Shown here piece after piece: positions 61,642 through 64,000 of a stretch of DNA of 64,000 nt (position 1 is its first letter; each line of letters starts with the position of its first letter). Below the pieces are notes generated by a model. That model saw nothing but the letters and a program-made list of their open reading frames with translations, was not told the DNA's origin and made no database searches. The position numbers were made by a program, and so were the translations under genes. This DNA comes from Paucibacter sp. KCTC 42545. Lineage in GTDB: Bacteria; Pseudomonadota; Gammaproteobacteria; Burkholderiales; Burkholderiaceae_C. The DNA lies in the NCBI RefSeq assembly GCF_001477625.1, contig NZ_CP013692.1:2356001-2420000 (forward strand), given 5' to 3'.

Positions 61642-62316
61642 ATGCCTCTTAGCGACCTCCCTCCCGACGCCCGACCGCGTGAAAAGCTCCTGGCCCGTGG
61701 CCCCCAAGCCCTGGCAGATGCCGAGTTGCTGGCCCTGCTGCTGCGCACCGGCATCCAGGGTTTGCCGGTGCTGCAGCTGGCCCAAAGCCTGCTGGATCAG
61801 TTCGGCGGCTGGCATGGTTTGCTGCACGCCAAGGTGGCTGATCTGGCCCGCGTCAAGGGTCTGGGGCCGGCCAAACGGGCCGAGATTGCCGCGGTGCTGG
61901 AGATCGCCCGCCGCTCGCTGCTGCAGGAATTGGCCCAGCGCCCGGTGTTTGATGCGCCAGATGCGGTCAAACAATTCCTGCGACTCAAGCTGGCCGGCCT
62001 CTCGCACGAGGTGTTTTGCGTGCTGTTTCTGGATGCCCAGCACCGCCTCATCGCCATGGAAGAAATGTTCAGAGGCACACTCACACAAACCTCTGTTTAC
62101 CCACGCGAGGTGGTCAAGCGCGGGCTCGATCTGGGCTGCGCCGCGGTCATCCTGGCGCACAACCACCCCTCGGGTGCCGCCGAACCCTCGCGCGCCGACG
62201 AGTTGCTGACCCAGGCACTCAAGAATGCCCTGGCCCTGGTGGACATGCGGGTGCTGGATCATTTGGTGGTGGGCTGCGGCGAGGTGATTTCCCTGGCCGA
62301 GCGGGGCCTGATATGA
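61642..62316 (+). CDS. radC: RadC family JAB-domain protein
   Basis: A 224-residue protein with an N-terminal helix-hairpin-helix region ([20 protein letters not shown]) and a C-terminal JAB/MPN metalloprotease-like domain. The metal motif is [15 protein letters not shown]. RadC was once linked to DNA repair, but its biochemical role remains unclear. The stop overlaps the start of the Smr gene by ATGA. Confidence 0.94.
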   Translation: MPLSDLPPDARPREKLLARGPQALADAELLALLLRTGIQGLPVLQLAQSLLDQFGGWHGLLHAKVADLARVKGLGPAKRAEIAAVLEIARRSLLQELAQRPVFDAPDAVKQFLRLKLAGLSHEVFCVLFLDAQHRLIAMEEMFRGTLTQTSVYPREVVKRGLDLGCAAVILAHNHPSGAAEPSRADELLTQALKNALALVDMRVLDHLVVGCGEVISLAERGLI

Positions 62317-62981
62317 GCCACAAAGCCCCCAACAGTTGGCACAGCCTGCAAGACCTCAAACAGCTGCAGCGTGAATTGGCGCTGGCCCGCAAGCTCGAAG
62401 AAGAACGGCGCGAACGCTTGGCGGCCGCCCGCCGCTTGGCCGAGCAGGAGCGGCGCATCTTCGAGCTGAGTGTGGGCCAAGTCACCCCGCTGAACCATGC
62501 CAGCCGCGCCGAGCACGGCTTGGCCAAGCCCGAGGCCCTGCCCTTGCAGCGAGAGGCCGATGAACGCCAGGCCTTGCTGCAGGCCTTGTCGGACGACTTT
62601 GATGTGGACTCGTTGCTGGAGACCGACGACACCCTGTCCTTCCGCCGCCCCGAGATCCCGCCCGAGGTGCTCAACAAGCTGCGGCGCGGCCACTGGAGCC
62701 TGCAAGCCCAGTTGGACCTGCACGGCCTGCGCCGCGACCAGGCGCGCGAAGCCCTGGGCACTTTCGTGCAAGACAGCGCCCGCCGCGGCCTGCGCTGCGT
62801 CCGCGTGGTGCACGGCAAGGGCAATGGCTCGCCCGGCCGCGAGCCGGTGCTCAAAACCAAGGTCAGGCGCTGGCTGGTGCAAAAAGAACAGGTGCTGGCC
62901 TTTGTGCAGGCTCGCGCCAGCGATGGCGGCTGCGGCGCGCTGATGGTCTTGCTGCAAGGCAGCAGCCAGAGCAAGGGCTGA
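62313..62981 (+). CDS. Smr/MutS2-domain protein
   Basis: A 222-residue protein with a charged N-terminal coiled coil (residues about 12-50) and a C-terminal Smr domain. The core motifs [15 protein letters not shown] and [13 protein letters not shown] are intact. Smr domains are nucleases acting on RNA or branched DNA. Overlap with radC suggests co-translation. The frame extends upstream, but those residues are a shadow of radC. Confidence 0.92.
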   Translation: MSHKAPNSWHSLQDLKQLQRELALARKLEEERRERLAAARRLAEQERRIFELSVGQVTPLNHASRAEHGLAKPEALPLQREADERQALLQALSDDFDVDSLLETDDTLSFRRPEIPPEVLNKLRRGHWSLQAQLDLHGLRRDQAREALGTFVQDSARRGLRCVRVVHGKGNGSPGREPVLKTKVRRWLVQKEQVLAFVQARASDGGCGALMVLLQGSSQSKG

Positions 62982-63142
62982 GTCGCCCACGCCTGCAACG
63001 AGCAATCAGAAGCGCGAGGCGCAGGCTGATAGCAGCTTGAGCCGCCTACGCTTCAGCTAGATCTGACAGCGCTTGTCGCCCTCCTCGACCCCAAACTCAA
63101 CAACGGGTTGACGGCATCACGGCCACTGCCGCATGTCGACGT

Positions 63143-63172
63143 TTGACTGCGCCCAATTTCTTAATATATTAT
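63143..63172 (+). promoter_or_regulatory. Promoter of the C69 dipeptidase gene
   Basis: TTGACT (63143-63148), an 18-base spacer and TATTAT (63167-63172) lie in an unusually AT-rich stretch about 78 bases before the start codon. The gap 62982-63249 holds no gene. Confidence 0.65.
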
Positions 63173-63249
63173 CGGTATACAAATTTTCGACAGCGGCCCG
63201 CGACCGACGCGGCTCGCCTCAGCAGCACCAGAAAGCGCAAGGTTTATTG

Positions 63250-64000
63250 ATGTGTACCGTCATCGCCGTCGGACGACTCGCCAGTGCGGATGGCAGCACC
63301 TTGCTCAGCCATTCAGACACCGGGCGCGATTCGCGCATCCGCAAAGTGCCTGCGGCCGACCATGCGCCGGGTGCCAAGGCGCCCGTCTACTTCGGCATCC
63401 AAGACAGCTTCTCCGCTGACCTGACGCATTACGGCGAGGTGATCGGCGAGATCGAGCAGGTGGCCCACACCTACGCTTATTTCCACTCCGCCTACTCGCA
63501 CATCAACGAGCATCAGCTGGCCATCGTCGAGAGCACCACCTCGCAACGGCCCGAGCTGCGCTGCCTGCGCGGCGAGGGTGAGCAGATCATGACCATCGAG
63601 CAAGCGATGGTGTTCGCCTTGCAACGCTGCCGCCACCCGCGCGAAGCGATTGCGCTGATTGGCGAGCTAATGGAGCGCTACGGCTTTTTGTGTTCCTGCG
63701 GCGAAGGCAGTGAGTTGCTGTGCATCGGCGACACCGAGGAGATCTGGGTGATGGAGGTGCTGGGCGTAGGCAAGGGCTGGACCCGCGCCAGCGGCGAGCC
63801 CGGCGCCATCTGGGCCGCCCGCCGCATGCCTGATGACCATGTGATGGTGGCCGCCAACTGGAGCGTGTTGCGCGATCTCAAGCTGGACGATCGCGAAGAT
63901 ACCCTGGCCTGCGCCCATGTCGAGCGCTTTGCCGCGGATCGCGGTTGGTTCGATCCACAAGCCGGCCGGCCTTTCGACTGGCAAGAAGCCTATATCCCCC
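63250..64000 (+). CDS. C69 family dipeptidase (N-terminal part; runs off the window)
   Basis: An Ntn-hydrolase dipeptidase. The first 250 residues are visible. It begins MCTVIAVGRLASADGST, where Cys2 becomes the N-terminal nucleophile after methionine removal. SHSDTGRDSRIRKVPA, ESTTSQRPELRC and EEIWVMEVLGVGKGW match the PepD/U34 family. There is no signal peptide, as expected if Cys2 is the active residue. It is truncated by the window end only. Confidence 0.92.
   Translation, partial: MCTVIAVGRLASADGSTLLSHSDTGRDSRIRKVPAADHAPGAKAPVYFGIQDSFSADLTHYGEVIGEIEQVAHTYAYFHSAYSHINEHQLAIVESTTSQRPELRCLRGEGEQIMTIEQAMVFALQRCRHPREAIALIGELMERYGFLCSCGEGSELLCIGDTEEIWVMEVLGVGKGWTRASGEPGAIWAARRMPDDHVMVAANWSVLRDLKLDDREDTLACAHVERFAADRGWFDPQAGRPFDWQEAYIP

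Overview
This 64 kb window has high-GC coding with short gaps. Glk-HexR fusions, betaproteobacterial-type 2-aminoethylphosphonate (AEP) and 2-aminobenzoyl-CoA gene clusters, and fkpB-ispH and radC-smr neighbourhoods all point to a betaproteobacterium of the order Burkholderiales, plausibly near Roseateles, Paucibacter or Rubrivivax. The genus is inference. No rRNA, CRISPR array, integrase or intact insertion sequence was seen; one tRNA is present.

Region 1 (1-8780) handles sugars and peptides. It holds a truncated S9 prolyl oligopeptidase, a large TonB-dependent receptor, a stand-alone glucokinase and a glucokinase fused to a HexR/RpiR regulator. Three near-palindromic boxes resembling HexR operators lie by the receptor and between the two glucokinases, suggesting one small sugar regulon. 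Region 2 (8816-15906) is an AEP uptake and degradation operon (binding protein, ATPase, double permease, FAD oxidoreductase, PhnX) divergent from its LysR regulator; no PhnW transaminase is present. Region 3 (16027-21419) has a degenerate GGDEF protein, a MATE exporter, a DUF6172 protein, and a PotD-like binding protein coupled to a membrane diguanylate cyclase.

Region 4 (21644-40018) is the main theme: tryptophan breakdown through kynurenine and anthranilate by the CoA-thioester route. kynB-kynU-kynA run rightward. Leftward, divergently, run the 2-aminobenzoyl-CoA monooxygenase/reductase, an SDR, a MarR regulator, an enoyl-CoA hydratase, an acyl-CoA dehydrogenase, the CoA ligase, a Liv-type ABC importer, a thioesterase, RidA and glutaryl-CoA dehydrogenase. 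Many of these genes overlap by ATGA. Three gaps in this region hold elaborate inverted repeats. One would pair a distant leader segment with the kynB ribosome-binding site and start codon.

Region 5 (40135-48888) has a solute-binding protein next to a hybrid-sensing histidine kinase, an aminopeptidase P, a LytS/LytR-type two-component system, a small unknown protein and a SnoaL-like lipoprotein. Region 6 (49000-55733) is a heavy-metal RND efflux operon of CzcI/C/B/A type with an extra His-rich membrane-anchored gene. Region 7 (55837-64000) has a patatin-BamA type outer-membrane protein, tRNA-Ser(CGA) downstream of serS, ispH and fkpB, radC and smr, and the start of a C69 dipeptidase that runs off the window.
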